From NCBI GenBank assembly GCA_017354895.1, contig CP071495.1, positions 1,905,001-1,969,000 of the forward strand: DNA of 64,000 nucleotides, given 5' to 3'. Below the pieces are notes generated by a model. It saw only the letters and a list, made by a program, of their open reading frames with translations, did not search any database and had not been told where the DNA came from. A program made the translations under genes and the position numbers. The DNA is from Podospora comata. Lineage: Eukaryota; Ascomycota; Sordariomycetes; Sordariales; Podosporaceae. Each line of letters begins with the position of its first letter. Positions within the stretch are counted from its first letter, which is position 1. Below, one piece after another: positions 32,359-44,270 of the stretch.

Positions 32359-33177
32359 GGTGACTGTTGACTGGACCTCTTCGATGTTTACTTTGGCCTG
32401 AGTATCAAAGTGAAGCCATCGTCAAAAGAAGTAGACGGAGACATCCTATTTGTACTCGCAATAACTCTTTCTTCCAGTAAGTGCTTATGAATAGCGAATG
32501 TAAGGGCCTTGGATGGTCGTGCATATAACCTCGGGATCATACATTGTCGCCCTTGGCATGCTGGGGTCAATATCTTCAGCAGCGTTGATCAATTCTTGTT
32601 CCTGACTAGCCATGTCGGCGAACCAGGCATGCTCCATGAAAGGACGCCCAAAAATGTGAAAATGTTGAGCCGTATTATCAGATCATGCACAAGAGTTGTG
32701 TTCCTGAGCAAGGCAGCGCACATCAGCTTTCCCTACAGGGGAATCGGACATGCAGGGCCAAGCCAATGAAGCAACCTCATGCCTGCAACGTGCGCTGTGT
32801 CATCTGGATCGAAAGCTGTCAAAAGCCCACTGTCAAATCAGCAATCAGGTATTTGAAGGCCTATCAAGGCCGCCATCTTCGGGAAGGGTCCACTAGATGT
32901 AACGCTGGGAGGCTGGTGACGTTGTAGAAAGCAGACACCCCTGCCCGCTGTAGTTGGGAAGAAGCCAATCACTTAAAAACGTGCTGACGGTTTCGAAGAC
33001 TCCTTCCTGAAGCGCATAATTCTTGGAGTGTACCGGCGCTGGAAACGAGATTACTGTGAATGCGGCATGTGATTTTGGTGAGTCTTTGGGGACTTGAAGA
33101 AATTCTGAAGAAGCCGAAATGGAAAAAGTGTAAACTAAGAAGAAGGAAGCTCTGGGTGTGGATCAGAGCAAAATATA
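32359..33177. other. Intergenic region upstream of PhoD
   Basis: About 820 bp without a supported gene. It holds the PhoD promoter and the 3' side of the second tRNA-His. Confidence 0.4.
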
Positions 33178-33275
33178 TGGGCGACCCCGGAATCGAACCG
33201 GGGTTTCTTCGGATCGTATGTGATATTCTTGCGAATAACCACAACGAAGCGTCCTGACCACTAGACTAGTCACCC
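33178..33275 (-). tRNA. tRNA-His (GTG anticodon) with 26-nt intron, copy 2
   Basis: This is identical by eye over the full 98 bp, intron included, to the copy at 28264-28361, but on the opposite strand. The shared upstream flank ATACCTCACC is also conserved. The downstream flanks differ. Confidence 0.92.
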
Positions 33276-33433
33276 GGTGAGGTATCATTTGATGGAGGGC
33301 AGACACAAATTTTGACGTTATATCGGAAGCTCCACCGCCTGCCCATTTTCACACTACCATACCCTCCAAGTGTATCAGGAATTCAATGATCAGAAATGCC
33401 CCCTGGCTACAATTTGCGTTATTCAATATTAGG

Positions 33434-35222
33434 TCAACCCCTAACAAGCTTCAACTTCCTTGCCTTCTTTGGATGATACGACAACAAAAACTCTACCAGT
33501 TTCATATCCTCCCTTCCAAAATCAGGATGCACCTTCAAGTCATCCCAGCTCCGGATCATGCTTGCCACACTGTAGTAAAGTTCGCACATGGCCAAGTTCT
33601 GACCAATGCAATTGCGCGTTCCTCGGCCAAAGGACACAAGACACTTTTCTCTGGCGTGAACGGCGTCCACATCTGGATCGGTCCAACGTGTGGGATCGAA
33701 CTTGTCTGGGTCCGGGAAGATCTCAGTGTTGTGATGCATCGACCAGGCACTCATGCTAACTACTGTGCCGGGTGGAAGTGTATACCCGTCGAACGTGGCG
33801 CCCGAAGAAGGAACGACACGGGGTAGGTGGCCAGGTACACCTGGACTGAGTCTGTTCTGTGTCAGCGTGGCTTTCATCAACCGTTGTCACGTAGATATTG
33901 TACCTACCTTAGAGTCTCCTTGATGACCCCCGTCAAATAAGGCACCTTCTCCAGTTCAATCAAACTCATATTCTGTACAATAAAAGGGTCAGGTAGAGCC
34001 GTCTTCAGCTCTTCCCTCAACTTCCTTGCAATCTCAGGCGAGTCAAGAACCTCGTACAGCGCCCTGCAAATGGTGGCGCCTGTAGTCTCGACACCCGCTC
34101 CGGTGACATTCACCGCGTCAGCAAAGACAACAGCATCTGGAAGCTTTTGACGCGACGGCAGATCCTTTGTCGTCTCAGAAAGCTCGGGATCAATAAGCTC
34201 ATGAAAGATGGTTCTCCGAGGAGGTTTGATACCAAGCGCGATATCCCTCTTGACCTCCGCGACAGATTGCTGAACAACCTGTCAAATCTGCATTAACACC
34301 CGCCATTCCCCAGAGAAGTGGCACTGGGCGACATACCTCTAGACTGTCAAACCATTTTCCAAAATGTGGATAAAGCTTCACCATCACCCAGTCCGGAACC
34401 AGCCCAAAGACCGGTACCAGGGAGGGGAAGGTTTGGAACCAGGGGAAGAAAGTCTGAACAGCTCTAATAGCCTCCTGATATCCCTCGCCCCTTTTGTTCT
34501 GTTAGCCCAGGCTTCAGGTTCATATCCCATGGCGGACTTGCCAGTCAGCCAAATCCATATAATTCCAGGATTTCGCATAGGCATACTCGGTGATGATATC
34601 GACCGTGAGTGCCCTCGTGGCTCTGTGCACATCAAACTCGCCACCCTTCTGACTCAGAAATTGTTCGGCCATCTTAACCAACTTCTCGGTTTTGTCTCTG
34701 ACAATTTGTTCCAAGCCAAGAACGGACCTTCGGGAAAAGAATGGATTCATGCCCATTCTCCTCACCCTGTGTTCCTCATTCGGGATCATGGTCAGCATAA
34801 CGGGGGTCTTGATCGGCCCCTCCATCGGTCCGTAGAAAGCAGGATCTTTGTAGAAGCCTGTCCTCAGGGAGTTCGAGTATATTTTTTCATAGTGCTCAGG
34901 TGAGGAAAGGTGAATCTCGTTGGGTGAGATACGGATAATCGGGCCTGGGTGGTTCACATTAGAGATGTCGTTACTTGGGGGATTGCCGAAAGAACCAACC
35001 ATATTGAGCGTGCCATATTTCCAAGGCATGTAGTAGCTGACCTTCCAGAATACCTTGTTGGTAGAGGATGGGAAGGTAGGAGATGGCGTTAAAAAAGGGT
35101 CCAGGAATGGAGGCGAGAGGGGAAAAGTATCGTCGGTAGACTGCTATAGACAAACAGTAAATAACGCAAACTCCGACAAGCAATGGCCAAATCGATATTA
35201 GAAGCGAGAATGAGAGCGCCAT
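33434..35222 (-). CDS. Cytochrome P450 monooxygenase, microsomal (trichodiene oxygenase-like class)
   Basis: Five exons (35222-35000, 34944-34538, 34483-34337, 34278-33908, 33851-33434) encode about 521 residues, a full P450 length. The N-terminal membrane anchor (LLISIWPLLVGVCVIY) is followed by SIPGPF. The I-helix is VTGAGVETTGAT, ExxR is ETLR at about 380-383, the PERF region is DPTRW, and the heme loop is FGRGTRNCIGQNLAM with Cys at about 464. All key elements are intact. The introns are 54-58 nt, each with good donor, branch and acceptor. The N-terminal half (ISPNEIHL, AFYGPMEGPIKTP, NPFFSRRSV) resembles fungal P450s annotated as trichodiene oxygenase. The substrate is unknown and there is no terpene cyclase nearby. 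Confidence 0.88.
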
Positions 35223-36252
35223 TGTTGTTGTAGTCGTTCTGGTTATGCTTGTGAGCGTGAAAGAACGTCAAATAGGTATCAGGCGAGTAGTCCCGCATAA
35301 CCTTGAGACCTGGTATGGGCGAGAAGATGAGGTTAAAGACAACTCCTCCCAATATTGAAGAAATATGTCCAGAACTATCGCTCTTAATACATCCAGTTTT
35401 AGACTGGCTTCAACAACACAAGGGAGCACGCTGCATGAGCCACCATCTCTGATCACTAAACCCCCATGCCAATATAGGGAAGTGTGGTGCATCTTGTGAG
35501 TGTGTTGCAGGCCAATAGTTTAGGGTCTCTGTCCCCTCGGTTTGATGAAGTAGTGAAACACTAACACATGTGTGCTTTGTGAACAGGTGTCGAGCTAATA
35601 GCCTTATGAATGCGTGATTCAGCCCGCAGCTTGCCGTTGATCAACATTCCCGTGTCACAGCGATACAACGGTTGGTGTCGCCTTTTATCGGATGTTCGGG
35701 AGTCACATCGTGGTTGTGGGGCCGGTATCTCTATCTAGAAAGGGTAAGAACTTCGTGCCAAATGTCTGGACAGAGATAAGGTGAACACACACTTTTTGTT
35801 ATGCAGCAGCACTGATGGTTGTGTAGCCGATCATTTCCCCCCGTAAACAGATGTCAAGACTTTGATAGAGAGAAAAGGGCTGCATCGTGCACTTCGAGGG
35901 TAAGCGCTACTGAGCTGCCAAGATAAAGGGTGCTTGTTGTATCATGAAATAGTAATGTGAGTCTGTCGGTCGCTCAATTCGAGGAAAGAAGAGGGCCGTC
36001 GGGGACTCAGATGATATCGCCTTCATTTTGAGTTACTTGTTGCCCAGAAGTATGTTTTACGAGTTTTGGCAAGACGGCCTTGGGGTGACGAAGTGTAACA
36101 GCGCACCTTCCTATTGCCGCCCCAGGGCGGACTTACCAGTGATGGTGTTTGATGCGATATCACGTGGATGGGGCACAGAGCTCAATGAGCAGTGCTGCCT
36201 AATCAGAAAGCGCTCGTTCCTTCCACTCATCAACATCAAATCTTTCATCACC
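35223..36252. other. Divergent intergenic region between P450 and HET gene
   Basis: About 1 kb separates the minus-strand P450 from the plus-strand HET gene. In-frame ATGs from about 36028 exist upstream of the HET gene, but the ATG at 36253 (CACCATGG context) followed by a family-like start is preferred. No other gene is seen. Confidence 0.4.
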
Positions 36253-38437
36253 ATGGCGCAGTATTCTACTCCCAATGTTTCTATCCCGGATTTGTGCGAA
36301 TACTGTTCGAGGATCCCGTTTGATCTCCTACACGCAGATAGCCCCATCTCTTTTGGCAACAACTCAACTTGGGATATCGGCACTGCCTCACGAATTCGAA
36401 CCAGCACATGTCCGGTCTGTCGACTGGTTAGCGAGCTTCTATATCGACACGCCAAAAGGCCAGTCTACTTCAACTTCAACCCTGACTCTACACTTCTTTC
36501 CATCAAGTGGGATTATGGTCTGGACCCTGCTTTTCCTAGTCGAAGATGTTTCTTAGTTGACAGGGCCGACTCGTCCAGGCCAGGGCATGCTCCAATTGGG
36601 CTCTGCTTTCTTGCGGCAAACCATAGGGATCATGGTCGAAGCAATTACTTGCATTATGAGCTTTCGAAAACGGTTGACATTGAACGCACTGCCAGGTGGA
36701 TCGATGAATGCTCACGCAAACATCAATGTGTTGTCGCTCCAGCCGGCGAGTCATTTGAGCAAGCCTATCCAGGTCTTCAGTTTCTTCGCTGCATTGATGT
36801 CAAGCTCAATTGCGTGGTAGAACTGAATCACATAGTACCATATGTGGCGTTGAGCTATGTCTGGGGCTCCGTCCCCAACTTCAGGATTACAAAGGCCAAC
36901 AGGAAAGAACTCAAGTACCGTGACAGTATCAACAAGGCTTGGAATCTCATACCGGAAACAATTCGTGATGCTATAACACTTACCCGGAAGCTCGGCCTGC
37001 GTTATCTGTGGGTTGATTCTCTATGTCTAGTTCAAAACGACCCTAGCGATCTTGAGCCAGGCATCGAGCTCATGGATCAAGTGTATGAACGGGCATGGGT
37101 TACTGTCGTCGCCGCCTCGGGCTTCGACGCCAATGCTGGGCTGCCTGGCATTGAGACGGGCAGCCGAGAGGTAGGGTGCTTGGCTCATGAAATCAAACCA
37201 GGCATCTTCCTAGGAAAGATAACAAGCATTGACCTCTCAATGCATGAGAGTCCGCACATGACCAGAGCGTGGACGTAGGTCTTTCATCTCTACAATACGT
37301 GAACCATACTCTGAGCTTTGCTGACGCAGTCGCCGTTTTAGGCTTCAAGAGCGCATTTTATCGCGCCGAAACTTGTACTTCTTCAGAGACCAAGTTGTCT
37401 TTCGGTGTAACAGGGTCGAATATCATGAAAGGCTCAATGACAACCTCGCGCAATTTCACCAGGTGGTTCCCCGAGCCATGGATCATCTAGGGGAGTCTGC
37501 CTTCACTGCTCTACGAGTGTACGGTAGTTTGATCCGCCAATACTCAGGCCGGTCTCTCGGCAACGACGCAGATGTGCTTCGAGCCATGGGAGGCATCATG
37601 AGGCGAGTGTCAATAAAGGTTGGATATCCCCTAGTTCAGGGCTTACCAGTCGCGCATCTCGATATTTTTCTCCTGTTCAAGGGGAAAAATGTTACTCGAC
37701 GGCCTGGGTTTCCAAGCTATTCGTGGGCTGGCTGGCGAGGGGAGGTGCGGATGATATTTTTGGAGGAGTTTGAAAGCCAGCTGAAGATTGACGAATGGTT
37801 GGAGAGCCACAAGACTTGGATAGTCTGGTACACCACCGATAGCAGCGGGAGAACAACGTCAGTAATCGACCAAATTAACCGAACTCACCACCGAAAATTA
37901 CAAGGCACCACAGATTGGAGAGCAAGCTGGCTCTACCCTAATGAACCGCGTGTTTCATTCCAAGGGTTTCAATCTGGGTTGTCATTGGAGACGCTGCCGA
38001 GGCCAATCCATAACCCAAAACCGTACCCAATTTTGAGGTTCTGGACATGGGTGTTGACACTCACAATCCAAACGACAGATGTCTTTACCAGTGACGCTCG
38101 ACTCCTCGGGGCTAATGGTGAAGATTGTGGATGGATGAGTCTTGATGATTTGGGGGGTTCCGAGAGTGACATCATATTTCACGACTCTGAACCAATTGAA
38201 GTGGTTCTTCTCTCTGAGGGGTGCCCACAGAAGACATTTCGGAACGATGAAAAATACGTACTTGACACTTGGAGGCCCACAGAGGTAGAAATTTGTGACG
38301 GCCTCCATTATAATGTTATCCTGGTGAAATGGGATGGTGGAATTGCCGAGAGAAGAGGGTATGGCTGGATCAGAAAAAAAGCATTGCATCTAGGCTTTGG
38401 TCAGGGGCCTCATTGGAAAGAGATTAACCTGGGATGA
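36253..38437 (+). CDS. HET-domain (heterokaryon incompatibility) protein, intact
   Basis: Exons 36253-37274 and 37342-38437 give about 705 residues. The N-terminus has a Cys-rich element (CEYCSRIPF, then CPVCRL) common in this class. The HET domain shows its three signature blocks: YVALSYVWG, then IRDAITLTRKLGLRYLWVDSLCLVQ, and RAWT|LQERILSRRNLYF. The 67-nt intron (GTAGGT...TTTTAG) falls inside the third block and splicing restores it. HET domains trigger programmed cell death on allorecognition in filamentous ascomycetes. The C-terminal ~350 residues have no recognised sensor repeat; PSYSWAGWRGEV is a common C-terminal motif of these proteins. Confidence 0.88.
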
Positions 38438-38558
38438 AGGAGGTTGAATGTGGTACCTCTTATGACTCAGCATGGGTTTGCCCTGGTGGGGACAAACTCC
38501 ATGCAAGGAAAGAGAAGTTGAGACAATTTCTCGGCCACTGCAGCCACAGAACATTCCA

Positions 38559-38641
38559 GGTTCTATAGTGTAGCGGTTAGCACTTCGGATTCTGAATATC
38601 AGAGCATTCCGGCAACCCCGGTTCGAGTCCGGGTAGGACCT
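38559..38641 (+). tRNA. tRNA-Gln (CTG anticodon) with 11-nt intron, copy 1
   Basis: Acceptor GGTTCTA/TAGGACC, T arm CCCGG-TTCGAGT-CCGGG, and anticodon stem TCGGA/TCCGG closing TTCTGA-T with anticodon CTG. The intron ATATCAGAGCA is 11 nt. A near-identical gene lies in the same orientation at 61032-61115. Confidence 0.92.
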
Positions 38642-38707
38642 CATATCATCCATCATTTTTATTGCAATTCATGACTTTCCCCCATGTCTACAGCCTCACA
38701 CAACCCT

Positions 38708-40117
38708 TCAATCCTTTCTCACAGTTGCTATCTTGTCCAAAAACTCTTTCCCATCCTCAGAATGCACCCAATCAATCCACATAACCTCCATCAAGATATC
38801 CCTCACGTCAGTCCATCCCAGTTCACTCTTCTCACCTTTCATCACCTCCACAATCTCCCTTCCCTTCTCAATCAACAGTCTTCCATCCTCCGCTGTCCCG
38901 TGGCTACCAAGCGCCGATATATACGCCACAAATAAAAACCACAACCTTAGGTTACCGCTTTGTTTTTTGGTATCCAGATTCTGAAGACATTCTCTCGCCT
39001 GCTCCTGCAGATGAGGGAATTTGAACGGTAACCCCTTTACATGCAAAAAAGTTGTAGTGGTAAAAGCCAGCATACCCACACTCAACAGTCTTTCCTCTGC
39101 CGTCATCGACAGACCATCTTCATGACGTAAAGCCAACAGCCTGTACTGCACCGAGATCAGCGTCTCAAGATACTCAGCCGCCCCGATCTTGCTGCCTATC
39201 TGCTTTGCAAGATTGGCCGCGCGAGAGAATGCCCGGAGGTCAAGGTAGACGTTCAACAGGCGAGGGTCAGTGACGAAGGACATGTCCCATGTTGGTGCCC
39301 CGGTTGGTTTGGATGAGGTGGACTGTGGTTGAGAGGATAAGTAAGGCTCCCAGGAGAACCCATCCGAGAAAAACAGCGGCTTTACACCGGTCGACAGGGC
39401 CAGGCCAAGATCGGCTCTCAGTATCTTTGACTGCAGTTGGGGGTTGTATTGAAGTGCTTTTATTCCTCCTCGGACCTCGACGATCTTGGAAAGACCTTGG
39501 AGATGTTTCCGTGCGTTGTCGTAGTCGCCGTATAGGTCAGCCATCATGGCTAGGGTGTTCACGGTGGTGATGGTTGAATCTGAAGTTGCGAGGCAGGCGT
39601 CGAGGAGGTTCTGTCGGAGGCGGGAAATGCATGTGGTAAGGTGTTGCAGAGTAACACTGCCAAATTTTGCTGAGCGGCGCCAGTCGAAGAAGGCATTGGT
39701 TGAGAATAGGGCCGAGTGAAGGTAAGCTTGGTCATAGGTGAGGTATTCCACCCACTGACGACTGTCTGGCTGGACGCAGGTCTCGACGGGATAGGCGGAT
39801 TGTTTGATGATTGTGAAGAACTGGAACATGAGTTCCTGCATGTAGGGTGCCAGCGGGGTTATGAAGGCAATGTGGCTTAGGTCATTGCCGACTCGTGGTG
39901 GGATGGAAATCGAATTGGGAGAGTAGTCTGCGACTTGGCAGTCGTTGATCCAGGAGCGAATCAGGGGTTTGTCTTTCTGACTGGCCCGCTTTCGATTCTT
40001 GCCTCGCATGACATGGCTGCGGATCTGTTTCCTGGATGCAGGGTCGATCTTGGCTGATGAGTTGACTATGAAAAGGGGGGTGTTCGAGTTGGGTGCGTGG
40101 TTTTTCCTTGCCGGCAT
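38708..40117 (-). CDS. Fungal transcription factor-like protein (DUF3468 class, no zinc cluster)
   Basis: A single exon of about 469 residues from the ATG at 40117. The N-terminus reads TPLFIVNSSAKIDPASRKQI followed by RSHVMRGKNRKR, a pattern seen at the start of many fungal proteins annotated as tachykinin-family or fungal-specific transcription factor-like. The rest is a helical domain of the DUF3468 kind (MFQFFTIIKQSAYPV, HSALFSTNAFFDW, YGDYDNARKHLQGLSKIVEVRGG). No Zn2Cys6 motif is present, so direct DNA binding is doubtful. An in-frame upstream start would add 24 residues. Function is unknown; the family label is by similarity of layout. Confidence 0.75.
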   Translation of the reverse strand: MPARKNHAPNSNTPLFIVNSSAKIDPASRKQIRSHVMRGKNRKRASQKDKPLIRSWINDCQVADYSPNSISIPPRVGNDLSHIAFITPLAPYMQELMFQFFTIIKQSAYPVETCVQPDSRQWVEYLTYDQAYLHSALFSTNAFFDWRRSAKFGSVTLQHLTTCISRLRQNLLDACLATSDSTITTVNTLAMMADLYGDYDNARKHLQGLSKIVEVRGGIKALQYNPQLQSKILRADLGLALSTGVKPLFFSDGFSWEPYLSSQPQSTSSKPTGAPTWDMSFVTDPRLLNVYLDLRAFSRAANLAKQIGSKIGAAEYLETLISVQYRLLALRHEDGLSMTAEERLLSVGMLAFTTTTFLHVKGLPFKFPHLQEQARECLQNLDTKKQSGNLRLWFLFVAYISALGSHGTAEDGRLLIEKGREIVEVMKGEKSELGWTDVRDILMEVMWIDWVHSEDGKEFLDKIATVRKD

Positions 40118-42034
40118 GTTGTTGGATCGGTTCAGCGTCGCAGTATCTGTATCGACAAAAAAGATGTGACGGCTGTGTGAGACCGACAAATTCTTGCCAA
40201 GTATGACTACGAGCAGATAGATCGAGGTGATGATTAAACTCGCAGGACAAGAGGAAGCAAGTTTGGGAACAGATATGGAAAATGCAAAAGTCTTGGGAGC
40301 GGAAATAGCGGACGTCGAAAGGCATCCAACATGTCGTTGTCTGTCAGCTCGAAGGATGGACCCACACGGGATTGCTTTGCCAAGACACGATTACTTTCCC
40401 CTTCGGGAAAGGTGGGTCACGGAGAGGTGGGACCGGCACGGGCCCGAACGTTCGGCGCCACGGAGCTTGATTATGCCTTCCTCAACTTTCAGCGAGCTTA
40501 TTCATCAGAGCTGAAACCTCGTCGGCGAGGCTAGGTAGTCTTTACAGACCAACAAGGCCCGCCAAGCGGTTCAAGACGTTGCAAACGAAGGTCTTTTGAT
40601 AGGCCCATGACGTCTTGTTCGGTAGTGTGTTCTAGACCTTGAACTAGGTGTTTGCTTTGATGTTATCATTCGCTCATCACTCACAGGACTGAACCAGACG
40701 CAGTTGCCGCGTCGATTTTGCAAAGATTTTTTGGCCCACATCTTGAGTCCTCCTCTATGTCTCATCATGGAGTTTGAGGGTTTGTGAACTATTTTAGGTA
40801 GGCGTGGTTACGTTGGATGGGTCACGGATGAACAGCGCTTGACCCGGCATTCCTTTCGAAGGACCCTGGATCTGCATGCTCGCTCTAGGGGACCTGCTCC
40901 TACCTATTACATAAGTGGGCGGTAAACCCAGGGTCCAGTCTAAAAGTCCTGGGGATGAGTGGGCTTGAAGGAAAGCGGTTGTGATGACAGGATGCATTGC
41001 AGCCCAAAAATGCAACACGAGTGACATCGTTGCCGTTGATGATGATGTCAACCAATCAGAGTTATAGGATCGCCGGAAGAAACGCTATTAGGTAATTCGG
41101 ATTCTATCTCTTTGAAGCTTGCAACCTCAGGTTGTTTTATGCCAGTGGGATGTCAACAAAGGTCTGGGAAAAGGTGATGCTATTGATGACGCATGGAGAG
41201 AAGAAGCAAGAGGCCGTGGTCCAGGTTGCAAGATGAGGAGGAGCAAGACACATGCAGTGGGCTTACGTGCACGCCCCACATGGCTTGATATTCGCATTCA
41301 TTGGCATCCAGGGTGAGGTTTTGATGAAAGTTTGTCAATTACCTATACACTTGGTTCTGTCTGCAACGAGTTGGGTATCTGTAGATGCTTCATGTTAATC
41401 AGCATATCAAACTTTGAAGGGGGCAGGGCAAGGTCTTTCATGTGAAGCCTCGCTCTCTAAGACTCAACACTTCAATGGTGGGCATTGACAACATAACTTG
41501 ATACCTAGCTATGTGATTTATTGGATCATTGACATTGATGTTAACAACACGCATCTTTCAAGATTCATACTGCTGGGTATTATAAGCGGAAGGCTCTGAG
41601 TTCCAGATTGCGAGCCATCTTGCTGAGGTGTGTAGGATTTGGGTGGATATGCATACTACTGGTAAGTTTTGTTCCACTCGGTTTCTCTGACTACCACACA
41701 CTGGTTAGTTGAAGAGCTCTTTTCACACGCCAAAGCAACCAGAATCCTGCTTTCTCAGAGTCCGTGACTAGGCTAGAAGCTTTGATTGGATTGGTAAGGT
41801 TGTGCAAAGATGAACAGCATGAGCCCGTGAAGAACAGGAGCCACAAACTTGAATGGAAAACGCGGTTGAGGTTTGGTGAGGGATAATTGTCTGAGCTGAT
41901 TAAGGGTATTTCCGGTCTGCCCAGATCACTATATAGTAGCTAATCTTGTTCTCTATCTCTTCCTTTCAGCTCTGAACCCTTAAATCGTACACATCACATG
42001 AATCGGATCATCAGAACTGCGACAATCCACCACC
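40118..42034. other. 1.9 kb intergenic region; promoter of the metzincin gene at its right end
   Basis: No protein or RNA gene was seen. TATATA at 41930-41935, about 100 bp before the ATG at 42035, and the CT-rich leader after it make a plausible promoter for the protease gene. The length is unusual compared with the left half of the window. Confidence 0.45.
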
Positions 42035-43938
42035 ATGTCCTCAATTCCTTACCTCTTCGTTGACGAAGAACAGGTGTACTCGACTAGAGAACGGTACCAG
42101 GCATTGACCAAGAGCCGCTCTCTGTACGAACGCTGCCTTGTCAAGAGCATCACTCATGTCAAGAAGCTGGACTCTATCGTGTCCCATGAGTACCTGCAAT
42201 ACATTGTCGAAGATCAGGATACCTCGTTCCGAACCAGAATCATCGCCGAACGCCAGACAAAGCAGGACCAAGTCATTCTCGGCAAGTGGAAGGCTTCCAA
42301 ATGGGAACCGCTTTCCCCAGGTTCCAATGGGTCCTCGCCCTTCAGCTTCGTGGGCGACGATTTGGAACATTTATGTAAAAACCCAATGTGTTATTTGACC
42401 ATTAGAAATGAATTCTGACAAGACCAGGCTACCGAGATCGCCCGTTCTGATGCAGCAGATGTCGAACCTGTCCGTCATGAGGTACCTATTCACCCGATTA
42501 CTTCCACCTCTTGTTTTATTCAGTACTAACCAGACTTGGTGCATGACTCAGTTCGAGAAGGTCTGTTGCTGAGGTCTGCGACAGCATTCTCAACATGCCT
42601 TCATATGAACTAGCCATCAAAACATTTGTGGCGTGCCAGAAAGAGGTAAGATTGGATCCCTTTTTTTGTCGTTCACTTCACTTTGTCCGATCTTTTCACC
42701 AATCGCTGACATTTGCTGCGGAAAAGGGGTCCGAAGTGGCATTGGCAACATCTCCAATGCCTGAAAATTCAGATATGTTACCTTCTGGTTCCATCGTTAT
42801 AGGTCCTCCTCTCGAGCAGCAGGATCTACTCGATCGTGCTTTGAAGGCATCTGTGGGAGCCATCGTTTTCGAAATTGCTGCATGCGTCAATGCTCCTTGC
42901 GCCTCCATGCACCCTGAACTTCATGTTGACGATTCTGACGAAGGCCAGGCGGAGAAGTATTCTGAGCTTGCTGTTGCCAAGAGCTGGACTTGGAAAGCTG
43001 GACAAGCCCTTCGGGTTCGGTTCCTGGACGGCACCCCCGACTGGCACGAGAAGGTCAAAACCTATACACGGCAGTGGCTTGCCTATGCTAACCTGAAAAT
43101 GGACTTTGTCGACGAGACCGATACTGATCCTGTGGAGATTCGTATTTCCTTCAACCCAAAAAAACCCACAAGATCCTGTATCGGTACGCTCAGTCGGGGC
43201 ATGCCTCAGAACAAGGCCACGATGAACTTTCAGGATCCAACAGCTGGTGAATTTGAGGGTACGGTCCTCCATGAATTCGGGCATGCCCTTGGTTGCGTAC
43301 ACGAGCACCAATCCCCCGCCGGCGGCATCTCGTGGAACAAGAATCTCATCTACCTTTTTTACGGCATTGAGCCGCGCAACTGGAGCCAGGACCGTGTCAA
43401 CCGAGAGATCTTGTACCGGTACAGCGATGAGAAGGTTCAGGAGATGAAGATGCAGTGGTCGAGTTTCGACAGGCAGTCGGCCATGATGTACGAGATCAAA
43501 CCCTGGATGACAACCAACGGCATGTCTGTCAAGCGGTGCCAGAAGCTTTCTGCCTGGGACAAACACTTCATAGCCATCTCTTATCCCCCCGAGGACGAGG
43601 CGAAGACGGACAACGTCAATGCTCTTGACAAGAACTTTGGGTTCCCCTTGTACTGGGCCGCGGCGGGTGGGCATTACGCCGAAGTAAAAGTCCTTCTCAC
43701 CAAAAGGGGGGCAGACGCCAATTTCCGGTCTCTGTTTGACTGGACTGCGCTTCACTGGGCGGCAGGCAGTGGACACGAGGGTGTCGTAACCCTCCTCTTG
43801 CACGGGGCCAAGGTTGACGTCTTCTCGGACACTCGTAAGACGCCGCTGGATTTGGCGCGCGTTCATGGCAATGCTACCATCATTGAGATGCTTGAAGATG
43901 CAAGCAGAGAACAGGCATTGGCAGCGGTGGCGGCTTAG
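42035..43938 (+). CDS. Astacin-like zinc metalloprotease fused to ankyrin repeats, intracellular
   Basis: Proposed exons are 42035-42374, 42423-42481, 42574-42645 and 42727-43938, about 560 residues. The first ~200 residues are helical with no known domain. A ZnMc/metzincin domain follows, with HEFGHALGCVHEH at 339-351 (Zn ligands His339, His343, His349; catalytic Glu340) and a Met-turn-like SAMMYE ~50 residues on, as in astacins. The C-terminus (about 464-555) has three ankyrin-like repeats: PLYWAAAGGHYAEVKVLL, TALHWAAGSGHEGVVTLLL and TPLDLARVHGNATIIEML. There is no signal peptide, so it should be cytosolic, unlike secreted astacins. Intron 3 is in frame and stop-free (81 nt). The acceptor of intron 2 is the least certain junction. 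Confidence 0.78.
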
Positions 43939-44270
43939 GGGAGGGCCCCCAGCAGGTTAAGGATGAGCAAGAAAGATTGATAGCTCTGCTAGAAAGGGTA
44001 TTCACACAATAGCAATAGATCAGTTTATACAAGGTCTCTATGTTTCCCATAGGTAGTTTCTTACAGGTAGGTAGACTTTCACATAGCAGAATCTTGAAGA
44101 GAAAGAACTACCGCCGTGCATACACTGTGAAAACATTGTGAGCATTGAGAGAAAACGGCCCCACTCCATGTTTTTGAACAACCACCAAGCCCAAAACAGT
44201 CCAAAAACCTCCTGTTATGACTTGATCAAATTAGCCAGGCCCCCCACCCTCCAAACCCCAAGTTCCTCAC
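43939..44270. other. Convergent intergenic region
   Basis: About 330 bp between converging 3' ends. Nothing was recognised in it. Confidence 0.35.

Noticed and set aside
42826-43866. 346-codon minus-strand frame
   Set aside because: Antisense to the metzincin-ankyrin gene and without domain features.
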